A stretch of 64,000 nt of DNA from Hyphomicrobium sp. (GCA_016716675.1 JADJVG010000012.1:103302-167301); one strand, 5' to 3'; positions 53,675 through 63,258 are shown, counted from the first letter of the stretch. Numbers and translations are program-made. Notes: a model not told the origin generated them from the sequence alone.

Positions 53675-54255
53675 GCATCACAACAGGAAAATACTGGGCG
53701 CTGCTCGCTGGTGTTGCCGCGCTCCAAACCGGCTTCCTCGGCAAGATGGCTTATGACCGTGTGTCGCTGATCGCGCATGGCCGGGAGATCACGCTGAACG
53801 TCATACCCGTCGACCCGCGCGATGTGTTTCGCGGTGAATATGTCGTCCTTGGCTATGATATCTCTCAACTGAAATCCGGCATTGGCGCGGCGGCGCCCCT
53901 CGACAGTCTCGATCGGGGGCAAACGATCTATGCAACGTTGCAGCAGGGCGCGGATGGCGTCTGGGCTGGCAAAGGTTTGTCACTCACCTATCCCACAGGC
54001 ATCGGCGCCAATGAGGTCGTGTTGAAGGGGCTGGTGCGCAATCGCTTTGTCTCGGCGGGAGGTCGCGACGAGACGGTGTCCGTCCGCTACGGTATCGAGA
54101 GCTATTTCGTGCCCGAAGGGACCGGCCGGGCCCTCGAAGAGAGCGTTCGCGACAAGAAGATCGAGGCTATTGTGGCCGTTGGGGCTGACGGAACGGCGGC
54201 TCTCAAAGGGCTAATTATCGGCGGAGAGCGTCACGTAGACCCACCGCTGCTTTGA
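53671..54255 (+). CDS. GDYXXLXY-domain protein, partner of DUF2157
   Basis: A 194-aa protein with one N-terminal membrane anchor (YWALLAGVAALQTGFLGKMAY), then VIPVDPRDVFRGEYVVLGYDIS, where RGEYVVLGY corresponds to the GDYXXLXY motif. The rest is predicted to be exported beta-rich domain. It overlaps the DUF2157 gene, so the two probably form a membrane complex of unknown function. Confidence 0.82.
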   Translation: MSITTGKYWALLAGVAALQTGFLGKMAYDRVSLIAHGREITLNVIPVDPRDVFRGEYVVLGYDISQLKSGIGAAAPLDSLDRGQTIYATLQQGADGVWAGKGLSLTYPTGIGANEVVLKGLVRNRFVSAGGRDETVSVRYGIESYFVPEGTGRALEESVRDKKIEAIVAVGADGTAALKGLIIGGERHVDPPLL

Positions 54256-54317
54256 GGCTTTCACGGCGGTATGCGCCTAGGCTATGAGGTCCCCATAAAT
54301 CATAGGGAGTAAACCTC

Positions 54318-54665
54318 ATGTCGATTAAGCGCCACGAAAGCACCGCCGTCTATTCTAAGGTGACCGAGGCCAATGGTCTGGTGTTCACAGCTGGCGTCAT
54401 TCCGACCGATCTGTCACGCGATTGCGAAGGTCAGACGGTCGAGGTTCTGGCAGAAATTGATCGCGTGCTCGCGCTCTGCGGCACCGACAAATCGAAGGTC
54501 GTGCAGGCCACGGTCTGGCTCAACGACATCCGCCACCGCGACGCCATGAACAAAGCCTGGGGCGCTTGGCTTGGTGGTAAGGATGCACCCGCCCGCGCCT
54601 GCATCGAAGGCAAGTTGATCGACCCGCGCATGCTGGTCGAAATCTCCGTGGTCGCCGCCAAGTAG
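54318..54665 (+). CDS. RidA family protein (reactive intermediate deaminase)
   Basis: A 115-aa member of the YjgF/YER057c/UK114 family, which hydrolyses reactive enamine/imine intermediates of PLP enzymes. Visible are NGLVFTAGVIPTD, TVEVLAEIDRVLALCG, VVQATVWLNDIRHRDAMNKAWGAWL, and the C-terminal ARACIEGKLIDPRMLVEISVVA with the catalytic Arg in ARA. The upstream leader has AGGGAGTAAACC before ATG. Apparently a single-gene unit; an FNR-type box follows 19 bp after its stop. Confidence 0.85.
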   Translation: MSIKRHESTAVYSKVTEANGLVFTAGVIPTDLSRDCEGQTVEVLAEIDRVLALCGTDKSKVVQATVWLNDIRHRDAMNKAWGAWLGGKDAPARACIEGKLIDPRMLVEISVVAAK

Positions 54666-54683
54666 GCGCAATCCCATAAATTT

Positions 54684-54697
54684 TTGATCGCGATCAA
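54684..54697. promoter_or_regulatory. FNR/FixK-type box (TTGAT-N4-ATCAA)
   Basis: TTGATCGCGATCAA is a perfect palindrome matching the FNR/FixK consensus. It lies 159 bp before the ATG of the small secreted protein, in the only intergenic region facing that gene. A second smaller dyad, TCGTG-GCGAT-CACGA (54754-54768), follows. Regulation by oxygen or redox state is inferred from the motif. Confidence 0.6.
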
Positions 54698-54855
54698 GCG
54701 CGGATGGCTTTTTGCCGTCCGCGCTGTGCCTTGTTTGCCGCGTACCGCAAAAATCGTGGCGATCACGATATCCGACTAATGAGGTGGCGCTGTGAATCAG
54801 TAATCTTCCGACCGCTGGTTCACGCATTTGCTAAATTAGGTCGGAGATTGCCAAT

Positions 54856-55238
54856 ATGTCTTTGAAGAGCACGTTCCGCTTTGCAGTTTGCCTCGGTGCA
54901 ACCGCCACATTGCTGGGCGGCCTGGCTGCCGCCGTTGAAGCAGCGCCTCGCAAGAAGTCGGGCGCTGTGGTGGCTGTCACCGGATTTGCCGCGATGCATG
55001 ACCTTCGCCGCGAAGGCAATCGGCTTTGCTTCTCGGATCACTGGCATTACGGAACGAGCACTGGACAGAATAGCATCCAGGCTGCTCAGGCTGCGGCGGT
55101 CGGATCTTGGGCGGACTTCGTGGTGTTCGAATACGATACGACGTGGGCCAACTCAAAAAGGCATCCGAAAAGGACGTGAAGTGCTCACAGGGCTCGACCG
55201 GATGGGGTTGTGACGTCTCCGCCCGCCCCTGCCGCTAA
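54856..55238 (+). pseudogene. Small secreted cysteine-containing protein, frameshifted
   Basis: An exported protein of a family I recall from Hyphomicrobiales, of unknown function. The signal peptide (FRFAVCLGATATLLGGLAAA) is followed by AVTGFAAMHDLRREGNRLCFSDHWHYG and SIQAAQAAAVGSWADFVVFEYDTTWANS. At the A-run 55155-55159 one base seems missing: the original frame ends at 55179 (...KRHPKRT), whereas adding an A gives KKASEKDVKCSQGSTGWGCDVSARPCR, ending at 55238, with paired cysteines typical of the family. About 126 aa if corrected. Followed by a terminator. Confidence 0.75.
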
Positions 55239-55265
55239 CGCTATTTTCGACGGGAGCACTGGAAG

Positions 55266-55292
55266 ACCGGCTCGGCAGCGGGCCGGTTTTTT
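55266..55292 (+). terminator. Intrinsic terminator after the small secreted protein
   Basis: ACCGGC (55266-55271) pairs with GCCGGT (55282-55287), followed by TTTTT. It lies 28 bp after the corrected stop at 55238. Confidence 0.8.
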
Positions 55293-55321
55293 GTTGCCTG
55301 GTGCAATGTGCCCGCCGTGCC

Positions 55322-56059
55322 TTAGCGCGTGAACATGCGCCGGACGAGATTAACCAGCCAGCGCAGAATGAGCCCTTGGATCAGCGTGCCAATGACGCCG
55401 CGGTTTTGGGTGCCGAGAAGGCTGCCGAGGACTGATCGGATGATCGCTTCGAGCGATCCACCGCCTGGCATCTCGGTGCCGCCACGACGGATGATGTCCG
55501 GTAGATTTTCAAAAGGATTGGGGTTGGGATTGCTCGGCGCTCTGCGTCCGACGCCCGGAATATTGTCGCCAGGGAGCGGCAGGGGGCTGCGGTTTCCGGC
55601 AGCCTTCAGGGCCGGCATATCGCGTACCAGCTTGTTGATTTCCGGCTGCGCCTGCTTCTGCAGCCCCCCCACCATCATGCTGGCCACAACCGGCAGCAGC
55701 TTCTTCGCCACTTCGACATCGATACCGGTGCGCGAAGCCGTGCGCGCAGCAATGCCGCGGCTGACGTGTTTGTTGCCGATCAGCACATCGAGAACGTGAT
55801 TGCCTTCGTCCACCACTGCGGGATCGGTCAAGGATTTCGGATCGTCGAGCGTGCGAGCGGCCTCCTGGGACCCGAGCAGCCCGACGACATCTGCGACGCC
55901 GCCGCGTGACAACATCATGCGCGTGAACCGCGTGGTCAGTGCCTCGGACAGACTGTCAACAACGGGCGCCACTTGAGCGGCATCAAGACCGTAGGCTCGC
56001 GTGATGCCGTCGATCGCGGCTTTCGCCTCTGCGGTTTTCAGGATGGGAGCAATGGTCAC
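55322..56059 (-). CDS. DUF937 family protein
   Basis: A 245-aa protein with a DUF937 region (MMLSRGGVADVVGLLGSQEAART...NHVLDVLIGNKHVSRGIAARTASRTGIDVEVAKKLLPVVASMMVGGLQKQ). A Gly/Pro/Asn-rich linker follows, then a C-terminal hydrophobic stretch (LIQGLILRWLVNLVRRMF). The start is a GTG at 56059 with GGAG eight bases upstream; in-frame upstream sequence lacks coding character. Function unknown; the family repeatedly shows up as soluble or weakly membrane-bound. Confidence 0.8.
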   Translation of the reverse strand: MTIAPILKTAEAKAAIDGITRAYGLDAAQVAPVVDSLSEALTTRFTRMMLSRGGVADVVGLLGSQEAARTLDDPKSLTDPAVVDEGNHVLDVLIGNKHVSRGIAARTASRTGIDVEVAKKLLPVVASMMVGGLQKQAQPEINKLVRDMPALKAAGNRSPLPLPGDNIPGVGRRAPSNPNPNPFENLPDIIRRGGTEMPGGGSLEAIIRSVLGSLLGTQNRGVIGTLIQGLILRWLVNLVRRMFTR

Positions 56060-56488
56060 GCAGGTTCTCCAAGGGTCAATTGTGTCACTGGGCGCGTTGC
56101 CTACGCGCTTATAGCAACGTGCTGCCCGCCCGCAACGCTCGTGGTGGACTTGAGGCTGTGCTGAAGGGCGCGTCGTGCGCTGCAAGCCGGCACTCTGGGG
56201 CACCCGGCAAGAGGGCTCCGCTGCGGTATTTTCGCTGACCTGGAGCCTTTCGAGCTGCTGCTGACGCCGGTAAGTCCCCGAAGGGCCGGAAATCGGATGC
56301 TGAAGCCGCCTTTCTGCACCGAAAGACCTAGGAAATGCGGGGGTGGCCATGTTGCAACGCGGAGGCACTTTTGGCATGGTCCGCCGCGACTCTCGCTCCA
56401 AAGTCAATTTCGGGGGGCGAGTCGGTTTCTGGCGACGGTCAGGGGCCGTTATCAGCATTAAAAATTCGGGACCAAAAGGGACCTTTCC
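56060..56488. other. Non-coding region upstream of hppA
   Basis: 429 bp between divergent genes, presumably holding both promoters. An open frame from 56335 joins the hppA frame only because of the frameshift near the hppA start; its residues do not resemble the family. No operator or riboswitch was recognised. Confidence 0.6.
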
Positions 56489-58641
56489 ATGACCAACATT
56501 CTTTGGGGATCATCGCCTGCGGGGCGCTGTCGATCCTCTACGCTTTCATCACTGCTCAGCAGGTGATGAACGCTGACGCCGGCAATGCCCGAATGCAGGA
56601 AATTGCAGGCGCGATCCGCGAGGGTGCGCAGGCCTATCTCAACCGTCAGTATCGCACGATCGCAATGGTCGGCGTGGTCATCTTTATTCTTGCCTGGGTG
56701 CTGCTCGGCCAGCTGGTGGCATTCGGCTTCCTGATCGGCGCCGTGCTGTCGGGTCTCGCCGGTTATATCGGTATGAACGTTTCGGTGCGCGCCAACGTGC
56801 GGACCGCTCAGGCCGCGACGGTATCTCTGGCCAAGGGTCTTGATATTGCGTTCAAGGCTGGTGCGATCACCGGCATGCTGGTTGCTGGTCTCGCGCTGCT
56901 TGGCGTCGCCGTCTACTACATGATCCTGACCGTCGCGCTCGCCAAGGAACCCGGCAGCCGCGAAGTTGTTGACGCGCTCGTCGCGCTCGGCTTCGGCGCA
57001 TCGCTGATTTCGATCTTTGCCCGTCTTGGCGGCGGCATCTTCACCAAGGGTGCGGACGTCGGCGGCGATCTCGTCGGCAAGGTTGAAGCCGGCATCCCCG
57101 AGGACGATCCTCGCAACCCGGCAACGATCGCCGATAACGTTGGCGACAACGTTGGTGACTGCGCCGGTATGGCCGCTGACTTGTTCGAAACCTACGCCGT
57201 GACGGTTGTTGCGACCATGGTTCTCGCAGCCATCTTCTTTGCGGCTTCTCCGAACCTCGCTGCCATGATGGTTTACCCGCTGGCCATCTGCGCCGCGTGC
57301 ATCGTGACGTCGATCATCGGCACCTACTTCGTGAAGCTCGGCTCCAACGGCTCGATCATGGGCGCGCTGTATCGCGGCGTGATTGCCTCGGCGGTGCTTT
57401 CGATTGCCGGCCTTTACGCGGCAACGGAATACGTCATCGGCTTTGGTGAAGTCGGCGTCGTCAACGGCATGTCGATCACCGGCTGGAGCCTGTTCCTGTC
57501 GGGTCTCGTCGGTCTTGCGCTGACGGGTCTGATTGTCTGGATCACAGAGTACTATACGGGCATCGGCTATCGCCCGGTGCGCTCGATCAGCCAGGCGTCG
57601 GTCACCGGTCACGGCACCAACGTCATTCAGGGTCTTGCGGTATCGTTGGAAGCCTGCGCCCTGCCGACGATCGCGATCGTTGCTGGTATCCTGTTTACGT
57701 ACAACCTCGCTGGCCTGTTCGGCACGGCGATCGCGACGACCACCATGCTCGGCCTTGCCGGTATGATCGTTGCGCTCGACGCGTTCGGCCCGGTTACCGA
57801 CAACGCCGGCGGCATCGCCGAAATGGCCGGTCTTCCCAAGGAAGTTCGCCGTTCGACCGACGCCCTAGACGCCGTTGGCAACACCACCAAGGCCGTTACC
57901 AAGGGTTTCGCCATCGGTTCGGCTGGTCTTGGTGCGCTCGTGCTGTTCGCGGCGTACAGCTTCGACCTTCAGCACTTCATCACTGAAGCCAATAAGGAAG
58001 GCTCGACGAGCTTCCAGTTCTTCAAGGACGTGAAGGTCAACTTCGTTCTTGAGAACCCCTACGTCGTTGTCGGCCTGCTGCTCGGCGGTCTCATTCCCTA
58101 CCTCTTCGGCGGTATGGGCATGACGGCTGTTGGCCGCGCTGCCGGTTCGATCGTTGAAGAAGTTCGCCGTCAGTTCAAAGCCGATCCGGGCATCATGAAG
58201 GGCACCTCGAAGCCTGATTATGCACGCGCTGTCGATCTGCTGACCAAAGCCGCGATCAAGGAAATGGTGATCCCGTCGCTGCTCCCGGTTCTGTCGCCGA
58301 TCCTGCTGTTCGTCGTCATCAACGCCATCGCCGGCAAGGGCGAAGCCTTCTCGGCGGTTGGTGCGATGCTGCTCGGTGTGATCGTGACGGGTATCTTCCT
58401 CGCCATCGCGATGACCTCGGGCGGCGGCGCCTGGGACAACGCGAAGAAGAGCTTTGAAGACGGTTTCGTCGACAAGGATGGCGTGAAGCACCAGAAGGGC
58501 TCGGAAGCTCACAAGGCGTCCGTGACCGGCGACACGGTCGGCGATCCCTACAAGGATACCGCTGGTCCAGCCGTCAACCCGGCGATCAAGATCACCAACA
58601 TCGTAGCGCTGTTGCTGCTCGCGGTTCTTGCCCACGGCTAA
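56489..58641 (+). CDS. hppA: Membrane-bound K+-independent proton-pumping pyrophosphatase, 5' end frameshifted
   Basis: Hydrolyses PPi to pump protons across the membrane. The protein is about 717 aa, with 16 hydrophobic segments and the pyrophosphate-site motifs GADVGGDLVGKVEAGIPEDDPRNP and NVGDNVGDCAGMAADLFE. GNTTKA carries Lys at the position that marks K+-independent enzymes (Ala in K+-dependent ones). The expected N-terminus begins at ATG 56489 (MTNILWG), but the GGGG run at 56505-56508 seems one base short, so the ATG reads out of frame after seven codons. With one G added it reads MTNILWGIIACGALS. Followed by a terminator. Confidence 0.93.
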
Positions 58642-58665
58642 GCGTTAAGACATTGCAAACGGTAG

Positions 58666-58701
58666 AGGCCCTGGAGCTCGCGCTCCGGGGCCTTTTGTTT
58701 T
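58666..58701 (+). terminator. Intrinsic terminator of hppA
   Basis: AGGCCCTGGAGC (58666-58677) pairs, with one G-T wobble, with GCTCCGGGGCCT (58682-58693), followed by TTTGTTTT. It lies 25 bp after the stop. Confidence 0.88.
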
Positions 58702-58928
58702 GCGTAGAGAAGGAGAGAGATGGCGCAGAGCACGGGCGGGGCTATCCGCCTAGCAGATCGCTGGCGTCGCCCAACCCTGCGGTTAACAGCGTTTAGAACG
58801 CAAAATTGCGCATAAAGGACATGGTAGGTGCACTAGGTCGATAAAATTTGAAACAACATCGCAAAGCAATCTTAGGTTGCTGTGGGGTAGGGTGATCGGC
58901 AAATTCGTCGTCGCAGAAGAGTGAACTC

Positions 58929-60176
58929 GTGAAAATTCAAGTTGGAACGTGGCGGCGCCCGTCGAGCCGCAGTGCTGCTCGCTTCCTGGCTAGCGAAGAT
59001 GGGTCCATTGCGCCGCTCTTTGGACTGCTGATCATCGTGATTCTGAGTGTCGGCGGGTTAGCGCTCGATTTCGATCGCGGCACGCAGATGAAGTCTCGGC
59101 TCAATGATGCTGCGGATGCCGCAAACCTTGCCGCTGCCCGCGCGGCCATCGATATGGCTAATCTCGACGGGCAAAGATCGAAGTCGGAGATTGCTGCTGA
59201 GGCCGCCACGATTGGCAAAAATATCTTCGTGGCAAACCTTCAGACGCTCGGCGGAGCGACGGTGACCTCCAATAATGTCGTCGTGACCTATGACAAAGGA
59301 AACTGGACTTCTAAAATTGATTTCTCGGCCAAGATGCAGGCCAGCCTCGCCGCCGCCGCGGGCATTGATAGTCTTGACCTCAGTGGCACCGCAGAGGCAA
59401 CCGTGGCGCCCGGCAAAGCTGCGCTCGATATCGCCATGTGCGTAGATTCGACGGGCTCGATGCAGCCGACACTCGACGCCGTCAAAGCCAACGCGATGAA
59501 CTTTTACAATAGCCTCAATACGGAACTGCAGAACCGCAACATGTCGGCATTTCCGGTGGTTCGTGTTCGCATGATCTACTTCAAAGATTATGGCGACGAG
59601 ATGCCCGGCTATTGGGACCCCGATCCCATGCGTGCCTCGCAGTTCTTTTCGCTGCCCTCGGAAGCCAGCAACTTCGATAGTTTCGTATCGCCGCAAGTTG
59701 CTTGGGGCGGCCTGGACGCCACGGAAAGCGGCCTGGAATGTCTCAATGAGGCGATCGACTCGCCATGGTTGAAGCCGGGAGATGTTCCAACAGGTCACAC
59801 CGATCCTGTCACCGACGTCTACCCGCTCATCGTGGTGTGGACCGACACGTCGGCGCGCGCGCCAGGGTACGCCAATGCGCTTGCCAATCCGGACTATAAG
59901 CCATCGACGAAGATGCCGCGTACATATGCGGATTTTCTCGCCAAGTGGAATTCACAGGCATCGATCGATCAAACCAATAAGCAGATCTTGTTCTTCGGCG
60001 ATCCGAGCGTCGATTGGGATGTGCCGTCGCTGCCTCAGAACGGTGGCTGGCGTGAGGTGAAAAACTGGCCGGAATTCGTGGTCGGCGGGACGCTGCTGGA
60101 AGGCAATACGTCGATGATCGAATTCTTGGCGGAAGGCATTGCGACGAAAACCAAAGCCCTGCGCGTTTCGCAGTAA
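58929..60176 (+). CDS. TadG-like protein with VWA domain
   Basis: A 415-aa protein of the Tad/Flp pilus-associated type. The N-terminal membrane segment GSIAPLFGLLIIVILSVGGLALDF followed by RLNDAADAANLAAARA is the TadE/TadG signature. A von Willebrand A domain follows with the metal-site motif DSTGS at residues 173-177 (MCVDSTGSM). No other tad/cpa genes are near, so it is probably a stand-alone exported VWA protein. GTGAACTCGTG precedes; the ribosome-binding site is weak (AGAGTG). Confidence 0.83.
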   Translation: MKIQVGTWRRPSSRSAARFLASEDGSIAPLFGLLIIVILSVGGLALDFDRGTQMKSRLNDAADAANLAAARAAIDMANLDGQRSKSEIAAEAATIGKNIFVANLQTLGGATVTSNNVVVTYDKGNWTSKIDFSAKMQASLAAAAGIDSLDLSGTAEATVAPGKAALDIAMCVDSTGSMQPTLDAVKANAMNFYNSLNTELQNRNMSAFPVVRVRMIYFKDYGDEMPGYWDPDPMRASQFFSLPSEASNFDSFVSPQVAWGGLDATESGLECLNEAIDSPWLKPGDVPTGHTDPVTDVYPLIVVWTDTSARAPGYANALANPDYKPSTKMPRTYADFLAKWNSQASIDQTNKQILFFGDPSVDWDVPSLPQNGGWREVKNWPEFVVGGTLLEGNTSMIEFLAEGIATKTKALRVSQ

Positions 60177-60265
60177 GGCCGCGCAGTAATCTCGACACGC
60201 AGATCTCGGCGCGGCGCAGCGTCGGTTCCGAAGCCGCAGCAATGGCGCGCGCTCGGTGCCGCGTC

Positions 60266-60772
60266 CTATTCGCCGAACAGCTGCTTCTTGCCGAGGTTGC
60301 GGAACAACGACTTCAGGATGCCTTCGTCCTTGCCGCCGGGCGCCGGTGTGGTGCGACTGATGAAGTCGAACACTTTGCCGTCCTTGAGCCCGTAGTTGGC
60401 AACCGACTCGACAACTCCGCCCTCGTTGAAATAGACGGCGACCACCTGACGGTCCGTTTCAGACGGGGTGAAGAACGCCGACTGCGACATGGTACTTGAA
60501 ATATAATAATAGGCATTGCCGTTGCCGACGACGGCGCTTGTCGCCGGCGTGCCGAGCGTCGCCTTCACCTGCGGCTGGCTCATGCCGGGCTGGATGGCCT
60601 GCAGGTCAGTTTCGTGGAACTGATGGCCGTGCTTGGTGATCTGCTCGCTACATCCTGAGAGTGCAATCGCAGCGGCCAAGCCGAGCACGACGCGAAGCGA
60701 CCCGCGCAGGCAAGACTTGCCTTGGCACTTGTGGCCATCACGTACTGTGCTCCCAGTGTCATCTCGGCGCAT
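60266..60772 (-). CDS. bamE: Outer membrane protein assembly factor BamE
   Basis: Small lipoprotein of the Bam complex. The signal and lipobox are seen in RVVLGLAAAIALSGC; the SmpA/OmlA domain follows (FHETDLQAIQPGMSQPQVKATLGTP and SQSAFFTPSETDRQVVAVYFNEGGVVESVANYGL). The first 25 residues before the hydrophobic core are long for a signal peptide, so a later start is likely (for example GTG at 60745). Divergent from the CBP3 gene, the usual arrangement in this order. Confidence 0.9.
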   Translation of the reverse strand: MRRDDTGSTVRDGHKCQGKSCLRGSLRVVLGLAAAIALSGCSEQITKHGHQFHETDLQAIQPGMSQPQVKATLGTPATSAVVGNGNAYYYISSTMSQSAFFTPSETDRQVVAVYFNEGGVVESVANYGLKDGKVFDFISRTTPAPGGKDEGILKSLFRNLGKKQLFGE

Positions 60773-60924
60773 GTTTCGACTTGTCTCCCGAGAATCGCTT
60801 CGCTCTCGCGCTGAGTGGCTTTAAACTGGGCAGGGGGCAGGTGCAACGCTGCCCCACTCCGGCGCCTCGGGACAATCCCCAGGCAAATGACAGATATCCA
60901 GACACGTTTGAGGAATGGCCCCGA

Positions 60925-61479
60925 ATGCGCGATTGGTTGACCCGGCCTGCCGGTGTGAGACGCAAAGCAGGGGAGCTTTATGGCATGGTCGTGGCCGCCG
61001 CCCGAAACCCGGACTTTTATGGGGTGGGGCGTGTCGCGGATACGCCTGAGGGGCGGTTTGAGCTGGTGGCACTCCACCTCTTTTTGATTGCGGAGCGCGT
61101 GGCGCCGGTCAAGCCGGAGGGCGAAGCCCTTGCGCGCCATCTGATCGAAGCGTTTATCACCGATATGGATGACTGCATGCGCGAAATGGGGGTCGGCGAC
61201 CTGACGGTGCCGAAGCGCGTCAAACGTGCCGCCGCCGCATTCTACGAACGCTCTGGAGCCTATCGCGATGCGCTGGGTGTGCAACCTGCGCCAGAGCAAA
61301 CCGCAGATCCGCTGATTGCGGTGGTGTCGCAAGCGCTCTTGAATAGCGAGCAATCCGGGCCCTTCAGTGCCGCGCAAGCGGCGTACATCCGGGCCTCGCA
61401 TGACGCGCTGTCGCGAACCAGCTACGACGACGTTGCCGCCGGCCGCTTCGAATTCGCGGCCTATCCTGCCACAGCCTGA
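60925..61479 (+). CDS. Ubiquinol-cytochrome c chaperone (CBP3/UQCC1 family)
   Basis: A 184-aa homologue of mitochondrial CBP3, needed for cytochrome bc1 assembly. Seen are the family patterns ELYGMVVAAARNPDFYGVGRVADTPEGRFELVALHLFLIAERV and LIEAFITDMDDCMREMGVGDLTVPKRVK. ATG 60925 is preceded by GAGGA. It is followed at 9 bp by yceD. Divergence from bamE is the standard context. Confidence 0.9.
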   Translation: MRDWLTRPAGVRRKAGELYGMVVAAARNPDFYGVGRVADTPEGRFELVALHLFLIAERVAPVKPEGEALARHLIEAFITDMDDCMREMGVGDLTVPKRVKRAAAAFYERSGAYRDALGVQPAPEQTADPLIAVVSQALLNSEQSGPFSAAQAAYIRASHDALSRTSYDDVAAGRFEFAAYPATA

Positions 61480-61488
61480 GAGTATTCC

Positions 61489-62013
61489 ATGACGACACTT
61501 CCACTTGCCGATTGGGCGCATCCGGTTGCTGAAATTCCGGCGCAAGGATTATCCCGCGATCGCGCTATTGCGGCGGATGCACTGGCGGCGCTGGCCAAAG
61601 ATCTTGGTATGCTGTCGCTCGACGACGCCAAGACCAACTATCGCATCGAGCGCCTTGCTGGCGGCGCCTACCGGCTGCACGGCCGCGTCGTCGCCAACGG
61701 TTCGCAGGCTTGCGTGATCACCGTCGAACCGGTGGCATCACACGTCGATGATACGTTCGATGTCGAGTTCTGGCCCGATCTGCCAGAGCCCGATGGCGGC
61801 GAGGAAAAAACGATTCTCGACGCGCGTGACGTGGAGCTTCTCGAAGGCGGCAGTATCCCCGTGGGGCGCATTGTGTTTGAGACGCTGTCGGCGGGGCTTG
61901 ATCCCTATCCGCGTAAACCGGATGCCGAATTTTCATGGTCCGACAAGGCCGATCAAGACGCCAAAAACGTCAGTCCTTTCGCAGCGTTGAGCAAACTCAA
62001 GACGAAGCCATGA
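61489..62013 (+). CDS. YceD/DUF177 family protein
   Basis: A 174-aa DUF177 protein, a family linked to 23S rRNA and ribosome maturation and usually near plsX. The recognisable segments are NYRIERLAGGAYRLHGRVVANGSQACVITVEPVASHVDDTFDVEFWP and VGRIVFETLSAGLDPYPRKP. It is 158 bp before plsX; the intergenic region has no gene. rpmF, its frequent neighbour elsewhere, is not here. Confidence 0.88.
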   Translation: MTTLPLADWAHPVAEIPAQGLSRDRAIAADALAALAKDLGMLSLDDAKTNYRIERLAGGAYRLHGRVVANGSQACVITVEPVASHVDDTFDVEFWPDLPEPDGGEEKTILDARDVELLEGGSIPVGRIVFETLSAGLDPYPRKPDAEFSWSDKADQDAKNVSPFAALSKLKTKP

Positions 62014-62171
62014 GGTGCGGCTGCGGCAACCGTGCATGGCTTGGCTTTTCGCCTTGTCAGAGCCCTCTAAAAGGCTATGGTCCACCCGGTTTCGGCCGCT
62101 GGATAGGGTGGCGTTCCAAAGCACATCGCGCCGTATGGCGCATAACCCGAATTTGAAGGGCAAGCGTCGGC

Positions 62172-63239
62172 ATGGCGAGCCCAAAAACGATTGCACTGGA
62201 CGCCATGGGCGGCGATCACGGGCCGAGCGTTGTCGTGCCCGGAGCCGCGCTGTCGCTTGAGCGCCATCCATCGTTGAGCTTTATTTTCTACGGCGACGAA
62301 GCGCAGATCAACGCCGCGCTCAGCGCCCATCCGGCGCTAGCCAAGAAATCGCGCGTTGTCCACACCAGCATCACGGTCGGCATGCACGATAAGCCGAGCC
62401 AGGCGCTGCGCCGCGCTAAGGGCTCCAGCATGTGGCTGCCGCTCGAAGCCGTGAAGACTGGCGAGGCGCACGCGGCGGTATCGGCCGGCAACACTGGCGC
62501 GCTGATGGCCATTGCCAAACTAATTCTGCGACCCATCGCCGGTATCGAACGTCCGGCCATTGCTGCGCTGTGGCCGACGATCAAGTCGGAATCGATCGTG
62601 CTCGACGTCGGCGCCAACATCGGCGCGACGGCAAGCCAGCTGTCTGATTTTGCTTTAATGGGCGCCGCCATGGCGCGTGCGATCTTTCACATCGAGCGGC
62701 CGTCCGTTGGGTTGTTAAATGTCGGCACCGAGGAAGTGAAGGGCAACGAGGATGTCAAAGCGGCGCACGCGCTGCTCAAGGGCACCGAACTGCCGCTTGA
62801 TTATAAAGGCTTTGTCGAGGGCGATCAGATCGGCCAGGGGGCAGTGGATGTCGTCGTCGTCGAAGGCTTTGCCGGCAATATTGCGCTGAAGACCGCTGAG
62901 GGCACGGCACGGCAGATCGGCACGTATCTCAAAGGCGCGATGGCGAGTTCGATCGTGACCAAGCTTGGCGCGCTGTTGGCGCGCGGCGGCTTTCGCGTTC
63001 TGAAAGAGAAAATGGATCCGCGGCGCGTCAACGGCGGGACATTCCTGGGTCTCAACGGCATTGCCGTGAAGAGCCACGGCGGCACGGACGCCTATGGATT
63101 CGCGAGCGCCGTCGATCTCGCCTATGAAATGGCGGATTCCGGCCTCATCGCGCGACTTGCGTCCGACATCGAGAATTTCCATCACAAGCTTGCCGCCGCT
63201 CCGGTTGTTGCCGTGCAGCCGTCGAGCGTTTCGAAATAA
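62172..63239 (+). CDS. plsX: Phosphate acyltransferase PlsX
   Basis: Converts acyl-ACP to acyl-phosphate for glycerolipid synthesis. The 355-aa product has IALDAMGGDHGP at the start, VSAGNTGALMAIAKLILRPIAGIERPA, DVGANIGATASQLSDFALMG, and EGFAGNIALKTAEGTARQI. Full length. fabH follows 19 bp later, the usual plsX-fabH pair. Confidence 0.96.
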   Translation: MASPKTIALDAMGGDHGPSVVVPGAALSLERHPSLSFIFYGDEAQINAALSAHPALAKKSRVVHTSITVGMHDKPSQALRRAKGSSMWLPLEAVKTGEAHAAVSAGNTGALMAIAKLILRPIAGIERPAIAALWPTIKSESIVLDVGANIGATASQLSDFALMGAAMARAIFHIERPSVGLLNVGTEEVKGNEDVKAAHALLKGTELPLDYKGFVEGDQIGQGAVDVVVVEGFAGNIALKTAEGTARQIGTYLKGAMASSIVTKLGALLARGGFRVLKEKMDPRRVNGGTFLGLNGIAVKSHGGTDAYGFASAVDLAYEMADSGLIARLASDIENFHHKLAAAPVVAVQPSSVSK

Positions 63240-63258
63240 CCTGAGAAAGGGTAACCGC

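Noticed and set aside
58792..58807. CtrA site upstream of the TadG-like gene
   Set aside because: Only the first half-site matches (TTAACAGCGTTTAGA); the second half deviates too much to call.
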